From the NCBI GenBank assembly GCA_977006965.1, contig OZ345353.1:2666001-2730000 (forward strand): a DNA stretch of 64,000 nt, in the 5' to 3' direction. Positions 1 through 10,381 of the stretch are shown piece after piece. The stretch's first letter is position 1, and every line of letters begins with the position of its first letter. A model generated the notes under the pieces. The model worked only from the letters and a program-made list of their open reading frames with translations, searched no databases and had not been told where the DNA came from. A program made the translations under genes and the position numbers. This DNA is from Phymatolithon calcareum. Taxonomy: Eukaryota > Rhodophyta > Florideophyceae > Hapalidiales.

Positions 1-149
1 TTGTCTTATATCAACGATCCAGTGCGCAAACAATGGACTAACTCTGGCGTTCTTCCCACATTCATTGGTCTTGCATCCCCATTGGACTGATTGAGCGCGC
101 CCCAGCGTGATCAATTTCCAGAACTAACAAGTCATCTAGCCAAATGAAG

Positions 150-390
150 ATAAGTTTTTTGATACAATTATATTTAAAAGCCCCAATGTCTTACGAATAT
201 GGGGACAAGGCTTTCTCAGGCGCTACCCACAATAGGGTTTTTCGTCTCATACCTTTCATCTTCTGCCGAAGCCCCTAGCATGTACGCACGTTTTTGAAAA
301 CTCTCATAAAACGTTTCCCAATCTTCGCTTCTTGTTTCAGTGCAGGCCTTCATTATTCTCCATACACTGGATGGTTTTTAACGACTGACA
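150..390 (-). mobile_element. Old LINE-like 3' fragment (copy S1)
   Basis: The stretch starting near TATATTTAAAAGCCCC resembles the one at 15370-15620: both share the TTTAAAAGCCCC motif, a following GG.CAAGG.TT.CTC segment and a later CAGGCCTTC..T.TTCTCCAT segment. The second copy carries a protein similar to the LINE fragments at 14.1, 51.8 and 59.4 kb, so this is read as a decayed 3' end of the same kind of retrotransposon. No frame survives and no target-site duplication was found. Confidence 0.35.
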
Positions 391-475
391 AGTGCTAAAG
401 GTTTACAAGCGCAAATAATAACGCTACTTAATAAAATAGAGGCTTGGAGCTATTACAATAAAAGTTTCTAATCTA

Positions 476-2011
476 TTACGAAGCGTCCTCCAAGATTTTG
501 ACACCTTCCTTACACCGTTTCTCCGACATTCCCGAATTTGTCAAGAAAGTCGAGTTAGAACATCTCAGTCTCTCGATGCCCTGCGTCCTGCCGGCGACAC
601 CAGTATTGGTTCCTCTTGTTACAGGTGCGATGTAGTCCACACACCAGATATCGAAAGCGCTCCTCGCTGGAACGCCAAACGCTCCAAACACGTGGTCAGC
701 ACTGCATTGCTGCGTGCCCCAAGAAAAGTCATGCGTCCCACCAAACTGGTACCTCCAATGCCGTTGCTGCCGGATGGCGTACACAAAGTCAACGTACGCG
801 TGATGCAGGTAGAACACTGGGTCATTCGGAGCATGATGAGTTGAAATCATGTCTCCTCCAATGGCAACATGTGGCAGAATATGGGCGCTTTCAATTCCAT
901 CTGCGAACTCCTCAAAGCGCTCCCTCTCCACCAGTCCATTCAGCGAGGACCAGCTCCACAGCACCGGCATGGACCCTGACACGCCGGAGTCGAAGTCGCG
1001 CGAAACACGATGCCATTCCGGAATGATTGCGTCCATCCATGCAAATGCTCCGCTCTGAATTGGTTCACTGGGCATGCGTGCTCCTCCCAGGAACTCTGCT
1101 CCCCAAATCTCGGACAATGCCGCATCCTCGGAATCTCGTGTCCAGTCCCAGTACGGAAGCGCAAGGTCCGGCTCGATCGTGCGGAGCAAATTTTCCAGTT
1201 TCAATAAGAAAATTCTGTGCCAGAGCAAAAAGTAGCATCCTCCATGCGCCTCGTCGCCGTGTTGCTGGTGTGTTTTCACAAGAACATCCCACTGGCTAAG
1301 TGGACGTGTCTCGCCGTTTTGAGGCGGCGCGGGTCTATTTCGGAGCTCCATAATGGCGCGCTCCCAGCGACGACGCTCCCATGGCGCGAGGTCGCGGATC
1401 TCACGTCGCTGCCGCCGGTTTCCATTACATTGAAGGTCAGGAATACCGTTCATAAAGGGCGGGGGCGTCGGCGGGGCCTGGGTTTGCGGAGCCGAACTCG
1501 GTGTTGGAGAGATGGTTGCAGCAGTACTTGGCGCAGGACTTGGCAATATGATTGGTCTAGGTGTAACGCTCGGAGTTGGCGTTTGCGGATCATCTATGCC
1601 GTCGTGGACTTCATCGCCTTCAACTGGCTCTCCCGACTCATTGAGAGGATCATCTTCGATATTCTTCGGGCTTGAACTCGGAGAGTGTCTCGATCCACCT
1701 TTCTTTGTTTTGCACTCGCGAGCACTACACCAGAAGAAACCTCCAAGAAATCCACCACAAACCCCCTTTCCCTTGCACACCGCAGCGGAGCAACTGAAGT
1801 TACCTGAGCAACACTCCTCTTCCTCTCCGGTCTCATCATTCGTGACTGTTTCGCACTGCTTGGAAAAGAAAAAGCGCGATACTGGGGAGATAAAGGAGGT
1901 ATCTTCGACTGTGTGCGTGACGACGGTTGCAGGATCGGGCGGCGGAGTCGCAGTAGCAAAGACGAGAAGAGTCCCAACGGCACATATCGCAAAAAGCTTT
2001 TGGACTCTCAT
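476..2011 (-). CDS. Secreted tyrosinase with Cys-rich N-terminal module
   Basis: This is a type-3 copper enzyme of the tyrosinase family, which hydroxylates monophenols and oxidises diphenols to quinones. I start at the ATG at 2011 (511 residues) because it begins a typical signal peptide (MRVQKLFAICAVGTLL, cleavage near residue 22); the open frame runs 63 codons further upstream. Residues 53-100 hold eight cysteines, and 105-190 are a Pro/Ser/Thr-rich linker. The catalytic domain follows from about residue 195. CuA ligands are His248, His256 and His265 (FLLWHR). A PYWDW motif lies at 286-290. CuB ligands are His377, His381 and His403/404 (PVFYLHH). All six copper ligands are present, so an active secreted enzyme is expected. 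No intron is needed. The family and active site are clear; the substrate and the role of the Cys-rich module are unknown. Confidence 0.9.
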   Translation of the reverse strand: MRVQKLFAICAVGTLLVFATATPPPDPATVVTHTVEDTSFISPVSRFFFSKQCETVTNDETGEEEECCSGNFSCSAAVCKGKGVCGGFLGGFFWCSARECKTKKGGSRHSPSSSPKNIEDDPLNESGEPVEGDEVHDGIDDPQTPTPSVTPRPIILPSPAPSTAATISPTPSSAPQTQAPPTPPPFMNGIPDLQCNGNRRQRREIRDLAPWERRRWERAIMELRNRPAPPQNGETRPLSQWDVLVKTHQQHGDEAHGGCYFLLWHRIFLLKLENLLRTIEPDLALPYWDWTRDSEDAALSEIWGAEFLGGARMPSEPIQSGAFAWMDAIIPEWHRVSRDFDSGVSGSMPVLWSWSSLNGLVERERFEEFADGIESAHILPHVAIGGDMISTHHAPNDPVFYLHHAYVDFVYAIRQQRHWRYQFGGTHDFSWGTQQCSADHVFGAFGVPARSAFDIWCVDYIAPVTRGTNTGVAGRTQGIERLRCSNSTFLTNSGMSEKRCKEGVKILEDAS

Positions 2012-5000
2012 GGTGGGATGGGCAAGTGCCGGGCTTGTTTCCCGGACTTTGAGCATGGTACGAGCATAGACCACATGGTTGGTAGCTATATGAACGTTCG
2101 TGTGAAGGACTATTCTGAGAGAGGCGGCGGACACTGCCTCGCAGGATGTTTTTATCCAACGTGGCGAACACAGGCGGAAAGTACGCTTTGGGCCCGACAA
2201 CTCAGCGCGAGTCCTGAATTCTTCTCAGTGATAATGAATGACCTCGCTATTTTGCCTGTGGCCTCATGTTAGAAAAATTGATGCCATCTAAAGGACTGTA
2301 CGTAGACGTCTAAAGGTTACAGCTTCATTCACAAATTGCTCAAAGAAGAACGCTAAGACTTTGATAGCAGGAGCTTTTCTTGTGGCCAGGAACTACCATT
2401 TTTGTCTCGACTGACAAGGGCTAGAGCCGGGCCAAGAAATTACGGTTGTTAAAGCTGGTGGCAATGATATCGATCGACTTACATCAGCAGGGGAGAGCAC
2501 ACTATTATCACACACCCACTACCACACAGCAATGTGCTGTGTGTTAGTAGGTATGTGGAAAAGTATGTTCTATTCGTCTTAACTACAGTAGCTATGTAGT
2601 CGGGCCATGTACATCCTTGCCATTCAAGTGCAACGAGTTCATATATGCTTAGATCGATCGGTCCGTTGAGCCAAAGTGTACCTTCCAAAGAGATGATATT
2701 CTGTAGCACTCTCGTCTTCCTCTCCCAGACTCAATCATGGGATCTCAGAACGGGATAGGGAGAGACTAGACTTGTTCGCGAACAAAAAGGAGAGTCTTAC
2801 GCCACGACAGTGACCATGACTGGGACTATTTGAATTGTACTTCAAGAGTCGCACAACACCCTCACGCGACGCAATTTGAAGAGGCGTCAAGAGATTCTGA
2901 ACAATTGAAGTTGAAGAGGCGCGACGATTTGTGCAGTACCCTTGAAAGTCAAGTGACTGGAAGCAGATCGCTACACATGGGTCGCCCACCAGTGAAATAG
3001 ACCCCTAATCAGATACCAATAGTAACGGTTTTTAAATGTTATACGATCGCTTTAGTAGACAATTGAATATTTTTACTTCTTTACACAGAGGGCTATTGAT
3101 TTTCCTCCAGGAGCCATTGCAAATAAGGTGCTCTAGTCTTCTAGCCCATAGTAACAACAGGAACGGATACCTTGGTTTTACGTGTTGGCGAAGCATCTGC
3201 AGACGCTGGGGGCAGCTATTCTCATGAGCCTCGGCCACTTGCCGAGCGACGATCCATGAGGAGAATTTGCGAGATTGTTAGACCTCTCTGTGCCGAGGCG
3301 TCAGGGGTGAGCTCAGAGACGACCCTGGTTGGTCATACTGGCAGAAAATTGAGGCGTCGAACACAGAAATCCGTTCTCATTTCGTGTAGGAGAGAAGCGA
3401 ACACTCCCAGCTGACAAAGTACCGCATGATGCATAGATGGGATAGCAGAGATTCGAATTTGAGGAAAGAGATATGCAGATTTTGTTCAATCTGCCAATGC
3501 ACCAGCACACGTTTGTAGTTGTTTTGAGCTGAATACAACGTTAGAAGCTTTACAGGTGCTCTGGAATTCTGTGCCCCAGCTAATGTTCTTGAGTGAATAA
3601 CGAGCGGAAGAAAAGAGCTACTTTAGCAACGTATGGAGCTGATAAAGCTCTGCCTATACATGTCGTTTCTAGGGTATTTTCCACAAAAACATAGCAAAAC
3701 AATCACCGGTTTTATGTTCAAAGACAAGAAGTACTGTGGCGTCATCTTAATCTTCGCTAGGTGTGAGAGCCTTAATGCTTTGCAGAACGCAAGAGCGCTG
3801 TGTCTGCGATAAAAGACCAGCTGGATGTATTGACTCATGTCCAGGGCTGGTCCCCGTCCAGGTCTGCTCCTAGGGTGGATACAAGCTAGGAATCATGCGG
3901 ATGAGGGACACTTGAAATACGGGATGTCTTCCCTATATACCTATCGAACAGCACTGTACTCGTGTGCATTGCCCGCCATCGCGCTGGCGGGCGGAAGACA
4001 ATTGTCCTCGTACAGAAAGGGGGACGGTTTATTGCAGCTAGGGCCACAACGCCAGCCCGGGTTACAAGGATTTGAGTAGATTAACTAAGCTAAAAAGAGA
4101 GTAACACCTGAATCGCATCTCCCTTGCAGTCTCATTAGTGTTTCTGTGCGCGTGTAAAAATGCCAAATAATAAACAATTTTCTTGGACCTGCTTCAATGA
4201 TATGACTTCGTTTAACTGCGTATCTTGACATTGTAACTGCAGTTGTATCGTGTCGCAATTGAACAAGATCTAGATTTTTAGGAGATAGAACAGTGAAATG
4301 ATCAATATGAGTATGGGGCGCATCAGCTCCTTCATCTTTCTGGAAAGACACCAAGAGGCTGCACCCTTGACTATCTCCTTAGGTTTTTGTCTTTTTAAAA
4401 TACTGCAGACGATTGGTGCGGTTGCAGCTCACAGAGAAGAACTTTTTCGATCAATTCCGTCGTCTGCTTTTGTTGCAAGGGTCGAACTGTTCTGTCCATC
4501 CAAAAAACCCTCATTTTGAATGCTTCATCTTCTCCATAGAGCTAAGCGTTCGGGGCAGACTGGACGAATCTGCAGACGAAACGAAAATCATGATTACTTT
4601 TTCTTCTGGCTGATTGACAGCACTGAAGAGGGAGACTTTCACGTTTCGGAGTAATGAAAGAGAACGTAATGCCGACAAAAGTTTGAGGAATATGTAACCT
4701 TGTCATTCCGCTTTGGCTTCATGATAAGGCGTCAGAACGCCAAGCAGTATAGCCGTGCCAGCCTAAAACGGTACGTTTTCGCGAGAAGCTTGTCTCTCGA
4801 ATCAGTAATAAACTATTCGCATTGAAAAGAAGCACATCAGAAAGAATACCGTCACCGGCCGAAAGGTGCATCTGCTAAAACTTTTCTCAGGACATCGTAA
4901 TTTTAAGCAACCGTGCTTCATTGACGAACACGATTCATCTTAGTCATTGAAGAATATTTATAATTGTTAGAAGCGTATCTGCAGACGCTGTGGGGGAGAC

Positions 5001-5451
5001 ATTTGCGACGAGCCATGAAGGCGTAATGCCGTTGGAGACCGAAGGTACCATTTCAAAAAAGCGGAAGTTCGGAAGATCTCCAATACATTCGTCTAAGTGT
5101 AGGACGTTCATGGTTCTATTCCTTTCTTTGCCTTCGCGTTACTCCGATTCACTGTACTGGCGAGTAAATTTTGAGTGGTGAGATCTTTCACCCACACAGT
5201 CGTTCCACTTCGTCATGAATCATTTTTAGCGGAACATTATTTCTGACTCTGTTAAATACCGAATCGTGAGATGTTTTTGCAAATAAATCTTCGAAGATGA
5301 TTATTACTGATATTGATGGCCGCAATATTTCTGCCAACGCGTCGGGACACGCACTTAGTCTCCCGACCAACCATCCCGAGGCAGTGACTTGAATTTGCCA
5401 CAGTTCTGCGATTGCGACACAGTATAACAATTTCTAGAGCTCTTGCGGATC
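2012..5451. other. No recognisable gene
   Basis: Only short random-looking frames are present. A short sequence with the core TCTGCAGACGCTG occurs twice, near 3192 and near 4978, in similar context. Otherwise nothing could be supported. Confidence 0.5.
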
Positions 5452-5883
5452 ATGGGGCGCGTGTGCAAGAAGACCATTCGACTGCGACAGTACGTCATCG
5501 GCAAAATGTCGAACGAGCGGCAACGCGCATTACGACGGGGAATTCTCGCTCTTCGCGCGCATGAACGAGCAGCAGAGAGTGGCGATACCCGGGACGGGTG
5601 CGGAGGTGAAGCTTTAGCTCACATTCGCGCAGAACAAGAAAAGCTCAGCAACCTAAACCGTGAAGTTCACGATCTTGCTCGACGCCGGGTAGCACTTTTC
5701 GAAAAGCTGAACAAGCTGAACATGGAAGGTCAAGCACATTCGGTTGGTGAAAAGGTGACGTCTGTTCCTGCTCCAAGCGATCATCCCGCTGCGGGGGCGC
5801 TACCACAACCTGTTGCATCATCTAGTCACTGCTTGGCGGCAAACGATCCTCCAAGCACAGCTGAGGACCTGACTTCCTTGTAG
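5452..5883 (+). CDS. Small basic coiled-coil protein, MGRVxKK family, copy 1
   Basis: A 143-residue protein of unknown function. I start at the ATG at 5452 because both relatives at 30.0 and 48.2 kb begin with the same MGRVxKK sequence. Residues 1-45 are strongly basic (RLRQYVIGKM, then RxRALRRGILALR). Residues about 60-95 form a predicted coiled coil (LNREVHDLARRRVALFEKLNKL). The C-terminal third is low-complexity Ser/Pro/Ala and ends in TAG. The basic-then-leucine arrangement recalls a bZIP protein, but the basic part lacks the conserved Asn and Cys/Ser-Arg spacing, so no DNA-binding role is claimed. This copy is clearly diverged from the other two, which are nearly identical to each other. 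Amino-acid changes are concentrated in the tail and sparse in the basic region, which suggests selection on the N-terminal part. Confidence 0.65.
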   Translation: MGRVCKKTIRLRQYVIGKMSNERQRALRRGILALRAHERAAESGDTRDGCGGEALAHIRAEQEKLSNLNREVHDLARRRVALFEKLNKLNMEGQAHSVGEKVTSVPAPSDHPAAGALPQPVASSSHCLAANDPPSTAEDLTSL

Positions 5884-6777
5884 TGGATTCACTCTAAACA
5901 GCGAGCGTGTTTGCATGCATCCGAACTGCTTGTTATCTTGCATAATTTGAGATCCTGCGAGTGGAATTGGCTGGTAATACGAACGTCATGTAAATGAGCT
6001 TCAGTCACGAATAAACGTCGGCAGGTGGCTCCGCAGAAACACCCCAGTTCAGCGCCAGTCCGGCATAAGATGTGTTCAGAATGGTCATGTTCAGGAAATG
6101 GGTAATAGTCCCGGCGCCCCTTCATGAACGCCAAGTACATCAGAAACGAAAAGTTGCATTTCCAATTTAATTTGCAGAGCATGAATTTCCCTGGCATTGC
6201 TTGTAATTCAGGGGCTGTTTTCACTCACTGGAGACCAACGTAGCGTTTTATGCGGCTTTCTTGGAATGCCGATTTTCCGAAACACAAAAGCAATTCTCCA
6301 GCTCCTTTTCTGCCTCATGTACGCCCCTCCAGTACACTCTCGTAGCAATTGAGAGGGCTATGTGCCGTGCTCAGGTGTGCTTGACAGACATGCAAGCTAA
6401 ACGAATGCCGGATGTCACAAGGAAAATAGAAAATTCCCACTGTTCAAGAGGTGATACTGCTCAAACGCAGAACATGCGGTACATACCTACGCGGCAGACA
6501 GAGAAGGAGTGCTTTCCTAATTACCTAGCAGAAATAACGCCCTGCCGTATTCTAAGTAGAAGATAATTCAGAAATAAACCGCTGTCTCGCGAGCCCCATC
6601 GGGGAGAAAGCAGTTTACACACACACATACGTACGGGAGCCTGCTCTCGTGCTGGAAAATGACAGGGTTGGTGGCTCTGAAATAAAAAGTGCAGATTACA
6701 AACTTACGCAGGCCTCCATCAAAGGGAGCCAGTAGCTGTTCGAAGCAGGGCTGCGCCACAATAAATTGGCACTGCAA

Positions 6778-6905
6778 TATATTGCAATATGCAATAGAAA
6801 TCTTAGATCACACGATCCGTCGCGTATTGAAATACGTATTGCTCACCTCATCGTAATGCAGTACGAATTGGTCAGCTCAACGAATTGCAATTCGTATTGG
6901 GGGAA
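6778..6905. repeat. TTGCAATA / CAATTGCAAT-rich patch
   Basis: Overlapping palindromic words (ATATTGCAATAT, GAATTGCAATTC, CAATACG) are packed in about 130 bp. Similar words fill 36350-36455 and the end of the hAT element at 63.17-63.27 kb. They may be subterminal repeats of a hAT family. No terminal repeats could be fixed here. Confidence 0.35.
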
Positions 6906-6921
6906 ATTGTATGTTTTTAGT

Positions 6922-7586
6922 TTAGAAGCCCTCAACGCCGGCGCACGCCAACACCGGAGCAGCTCGCATTGCGCTGTAACTCTTCCGGGGAAGACTAGAA
7001 CCTCTAGCCTCTATCATCATCTCCTCTTTCATCTCGATTTCTAACATCCTTAATTTGTCCATCGCTTGTTTCACTTCCTCTTCTTCTCTGCCGTCCATCT
7101 GTGGTTGCGTTAGGTTGCGTTGAAGGGTTTACAGCAGCATCGTCGATGGTTCGTCGTAGTTGTCGACATACGCGGGGGAAAGCTGCCGAAAACCCACTTG
7201 ACTGCCCAAAGTCTGTGTTTTCTCGACTTGATTTGGAATACGGATTCTCGTCAGATCCACAGAGATTTTGCGCTTTTTGCCCTGCTCCGTCTTGCTCCAT
7301 GCCCGTTAGATTCGCAGTTTCTCTTCCTTGCGAGTGACCTTTCTGTCCGCGGCCCTCTTGGCTGGGACTTTGAACAGTTCGTGCTCTTCGAGATATTGAG
7401 CCAAGTCCTCATCCTTGCCCTTGGAGTTTTTTCTTTCCTCCGGGTTCTGTTTTGCATGCAGTAGTTGCAACGCAAAGTGCTCACCTAATTTGCACAGCGT
7501 TCGCATTTGATCGTATTCCGCTTCGCAAACTGGCAAAATATGAGGGTGTAGAACAGTCACATATTTCTCGAAAGGAAGCCTATGTC
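6922..7586 (-). CDS. Hypothetical spliced gene, three 3'-terminal exons
   Basis: Function not recognised. Read on the minus strand, one frame runs through 7339-7586, 7168-7290 and 6922-7098. Only two in-frame stops interrupt it, and each lies inside a segment that starts GT and ends AG: 7291-7338 (48 bp) and 7099-7167 (69 bp). Both candidate introns are multiples of three and contain TCTAAC or CCTAAC before the acceptor. The spliced product is charged and helical: an EHFALQLLHAKQ helix, a Lys-rich GKKRKIS stretch, then a Glu-rich helix (EEEEVKQAMDKLRMLEIEMK). It stops with TAA at 6922-6924. An acceptor-like CTTTGAG at 7587-7591 implies further 5' exons that I could not identify. It lies head-to-head with the next gene. 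Exon limits are inference. Confidence 0.35.
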
Positions 7587-7709
7587 CTCAAAGAAGATAG
7601 GGAGTTCCGAAAATCGAAGCCGTGGGATTGGCGTTCGGCGTCCTCCTTCAATTACGCAAGACATTTCTCATCATCATGAAGCGCCACATGATATTCGGAA
7701 GCAGGAAAC

Positions 7710-8306
7710 ATGTTTCAGGCCTTGCAGAAAACGTTCGGCGAGCTCAATGATGACTTTCCGGCATTCAATGCGCGCTACAAATTCTATGGAGCGTTCGAAT
7801 ATTGTTCGGACTCCTCGATCAGCACCAAGCACAAGATCATCTTGGAGATTAAAAGCGCTTTCGACGCCCAGCTCTTTAGACCGAAAGAAAAGGAATCCAA
7901 TCCGACAAATTCAAAGGAAGTCTCCAGCACCTCTATGAAGAACGTGGATTCAAGCCGCTCGTCAGAAATTCGTATATATCGCTCTGTTGTGGACGCAACT
8001 AGTGCAAGAGTTGCGGAATTTTCGAGAATGATGTATTGGTTTATCAGAGCCCATGCTATTGACAAGCGATTGGAGAGCCTAAAGGAAGACGTTCTTCAGC
8101 TTGAGAATGGTATCGACTGCCTGCAGAGCTCTTCTACAAGCTCTAAAAAAAGCTGTATTGAAACTCCCCGTCGAGGTAGCATTGAAACGAGCATTTGAGA
8201 ATATGGATTGGCATCTCGAAAACTTAAGCTCAAGCTTGATGAAGCCTCAAATATTTACAAGGAAAACGTGGCGGCCAGACCTATTGCTTCAGTCTTGAGC
8301 GGTTAG
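7710..8306 (+). CDS. Hypothetical two-exon coiled-coil protein
   Basis: Function not recognised. The frame from the ATG at 7710 meets TGA at 8196 but continues sensibly behind it. Removing 8110-8199 (GTATCG...TTTGAG, 90 bp) joins VLQLEN to EYGLASRKLKLKL in frame and gives 168 residues ending in TAG at 8304-8306. The N-terminal half is mixed (FGELNDDFPAFNARYKF); the middle is Ser/Lys-rich. Residues about 105-155 form a long amphipathic helix (RLESLKEDVLQLEN and following), likely a coiled coil. A further 5' exon is possible, since the ATG lies directly after an open stretch in another frame. Splicing is inferred from frame continuity and GT-AG ends. Confidence 0.45.
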
Positions 8307-8395
8307 TAATTATAAATATAGAAATCAGAATAAATGCTTACTTCTCTCAACCTGTTTGGTGCTTACCCATTCGAGAGAGGACTCGAGTTAGACCA

Positions 8396-8632
8396 TCAAG
8401 TGATTGCTTTTCTTTCTTTATTGCAGAAGGATCGCTCAGACAGAAGGTGAGCGCCTAACGTTTTTTGCAACAGGTCATCATTGTTCAGAAATTTGTTTCT
8501 CACGGCTAGCTCTTCTACGGTTTTTGTACCCACTCTACCAATAAACTTACGCCTGGAGACGGAACGACCACCACCTCGTGAGAGATCCCAAATGGATTCA
8601 AAATTTCCTATCAAAGTTTCCACGAAGCTCAT
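8396..8632 (-). CDS. Small hypothetical ORF, 78 residues
   Basis: An ATG-initiated frame with a plausible composition (MSFVETLIGNFESIWDLS, then a Gly/Arg patch, then VEELAVRNKFLNNDDLLQKTL). No family is recognised and no regulatory signal is evident. It could be an exon of a larger gene or chance. Confidence 0.22.
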   Translation of the reverse strand: MSFVETLIGNFESIWDLSRGGGRSVSRRKFIGRVGTKTVEELAVRNKFLNNDDLLQKTLGAHLLSERSFCNKERKAIT

Positions 8633-9517
8633 GGTGATTCCACCTAATCGCTTTTACCGTCTGCTTAAAATACGATACGTGAAATATTACTGGGCAGAGT
8701 ACGGGTTGTTTTCGGTAGGCTCGATAAGCGCTCGCTTTTTCGGAAACTCTTCGTAGCGTAAAGTGCAGACCTCTAAAGAAGAGCAGCATGATGATGGAGC
8801 TGCTCAAGTAACGGAAACTAACTTTTCAAAGAAGAGACGACTGCAAGATTCATGCTGCAAGTCCGGAGGACGAAATAGTCAAGAGTTCACTAGGATATTT
8901 CCCGCCTATGAATTCTTTCGTGATAATGAAGCTGGCAGGTCAAGATGAAAAAACACTCTCGAGCATGTAACATTCGGGCTTTCATCAAGTATGAGAGAAG
9001 TGCCCGACCACTGTCGTACATGGTTAGTGTGGAATCCGTCTGCCTTTTCTGGAGTTTAAATGCCGAAAGCCCATCAGAGACGTTAAGCGTAACTGAAGGA
9101 GCTCGCTTTCTGGCTACAGCACGCCAGTATGGAATGGAAAACCTGAACTTTCATCGGCTTCGTTTCGTTCTAGGATCGCAGATCTTCGCTGCCTTTTGGC
9201 CACAGGGAACTACTGTGGTCCCTAGAACACCCAAGCAGTTGTGCCAGTTCTGCACTGGTAACCCGCTGGTATCACTAAACTCAGGTACCCGTATCCGTGG
9301 TGAGCCTAATGACGGTGGTGTCCGCGCCACGTGAGAGCGTGGTGACTTTCAATTGGTACTAGATATTGCCACATATTGCAATTTCATTGGATGTTTCTCA
9401 CTTCGTTGGCTATACATAGAGTATACATTAGATGGTAAAACTTGCCAGAGAGCAGGCCCTCTGATTTAGATGGATGTGCCCTCTGCCATTCCCCGCGGAG
9501 AGTGACTCACATCTGCA
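8633..9517. other. No supported gene
   Basis: Several short plus-strand frames occur but none has convincing protein character. A local inverted repeat (CAGGGAACTA ... TGGTCCCTAG) lies at 9203-9224. Base composition becomes richer in G+C from about 9440, just ahead of the acquired acetyltransferase gene. Confidence 0.4.
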
Positions 9518-10381
9518 ATGCTGCCACACGAAGCCCCGCCGAGGGAACCAGGGGCCATTTTGGCAGCCCAGCTTCAGGCGTCAATACCTCTCATCCATAC
9601 CGAGCGTCTTTCCCTTCGCGCGCCGCGAGTCGAAGATTTTCAGGCCTATGTCGAAATTGCCGACGGTCCTGGGGGACGCTTTCTAATGGAGCTTCCTTCT
9701 CGAAAAGAGGCATGGTTCGACTTCACGCATATGATCTCGACTTGGTTTTTGCGCGGGCATGGTATTTGGACGGTTGAACCACTCCGTGGGGGCACTGTGC
9801 TTGGTTTCGTTCTCCTGGGATTTGAGCCCGGTGACCATGAACCGGAGCTAGGTTATATGTTTCGCAAATCAGCTCAAGGCTGTGGCTTTGCCACTGAGGC
9901 GGCCACTGCGGCACGCGACTATGCGTTCAGGACCCTGAAGTTGCCGACGCTGGTCAGTACTATTGATGATGAGAACATCGCGTCGATTCGGGTTGCCGAA
10001 CGGCTTGGTGCCACACGTGATCCAGCGGCCGAAGCTGCGCATGCTAATATAATCCGTGTATACCGCCACGAAGCTCCCGGAGGTTCAATCCCGTCCAGAT
10101 CGCTTCAAGTAATCCGCTTGGAGGATCAGCGTCAGAGAATTCAAGAGGGGATTGACCGCATCGACGAGAAATTATTTCGCGCGATAGGAGAGCGACTCAA
10201 GTACATGCAGGCTGCCGAGAAGTCCAGAGCCTCTAATACGATTCCCCATTCTTTGCCATCCTGTGAGGCTCAGCAGAGCGAACGGCTTGAAAACCTTGCA
10301 CATCGAACCAATCTGAATCAGGACTTTGTCAAAAAGTTCCTTGAGGTTCTATCTGTAGAGTTGAACCAGCTCCGACAATAA
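9518..10381 (+). CDS. GNAT acetyltransferase fused to chorismate-mutase-like domain
   Basis: One uninterrupted 287-residue frame with two domains. Residues 22-185 are a RimJ/RimL-type GNAT domain: LIHTERLSLRAP at the start, an acetyl-CoA loop QGCGFATEA at 120-128, then ENIASIRVAERLGAT. It very much resembles GNAT proteins of marine Rhodobacterales. Residues 200-287 match the AroQ-type chorismate mutase fold (IDRIDEKLFRAIGERL, then LNQDFVKKFLEVL). As I remember, separate GNAT and chorismate mutase genes are neighbours in many Rhodobacterales genomes, so a two-gene bacterial segment probably entered this nucleus and became one frame. By my alignment to the E. coli mutase, Arg28 and Glu52 are kept (Arg226, Glu250), but Arg11, Lys39, Asp48 and Arg51 are Gln, Arg, Leu and Cys. 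Mutase activity is therefore doubtful; the GNAT motifs look intact. Local G+C is higher than in the flanks. The substrate is unknown. Confidence 0.85.
   Translation: MLPHEAPPREPGAILAAQLQASIPLIHTERLSLRAPRVEDFQAYVEIADGPGGRFLMELPSRKEAWFDFTHMISTWFLRGHGIWTVEPLRGGTVLGFVLLGFEPGDHEPELGYMFRKSAQGCGFATEAATAARDYAFRTLKLPTLVSTIDDENIASIRVAERLGATRDPAAEAAHANIIRVYRHEAPGGSIPSRSLQVIRLEDQRQRIQEGIDRIDEKLFRAIGERLKYMQAAEKSRASNTIPHSLPSCEAQQSERLENLAHRTNLNQDFVKKFLEVLSVELNQLRQ

Noticed and set aside
616-2272. Several plus-strand and out-of-frame ORFs of 100-185 residues
   Set aside because: All overlap the tyrosinase gene and have no protein character of their own.
9518-10381. Bacterial contamination joined in assembly
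   Set aside because: The gene is a fusion with an eroded active site, no second bacterial gene follows, and flanks are ordinary host DNA. I cannot fully exclude it without reads.
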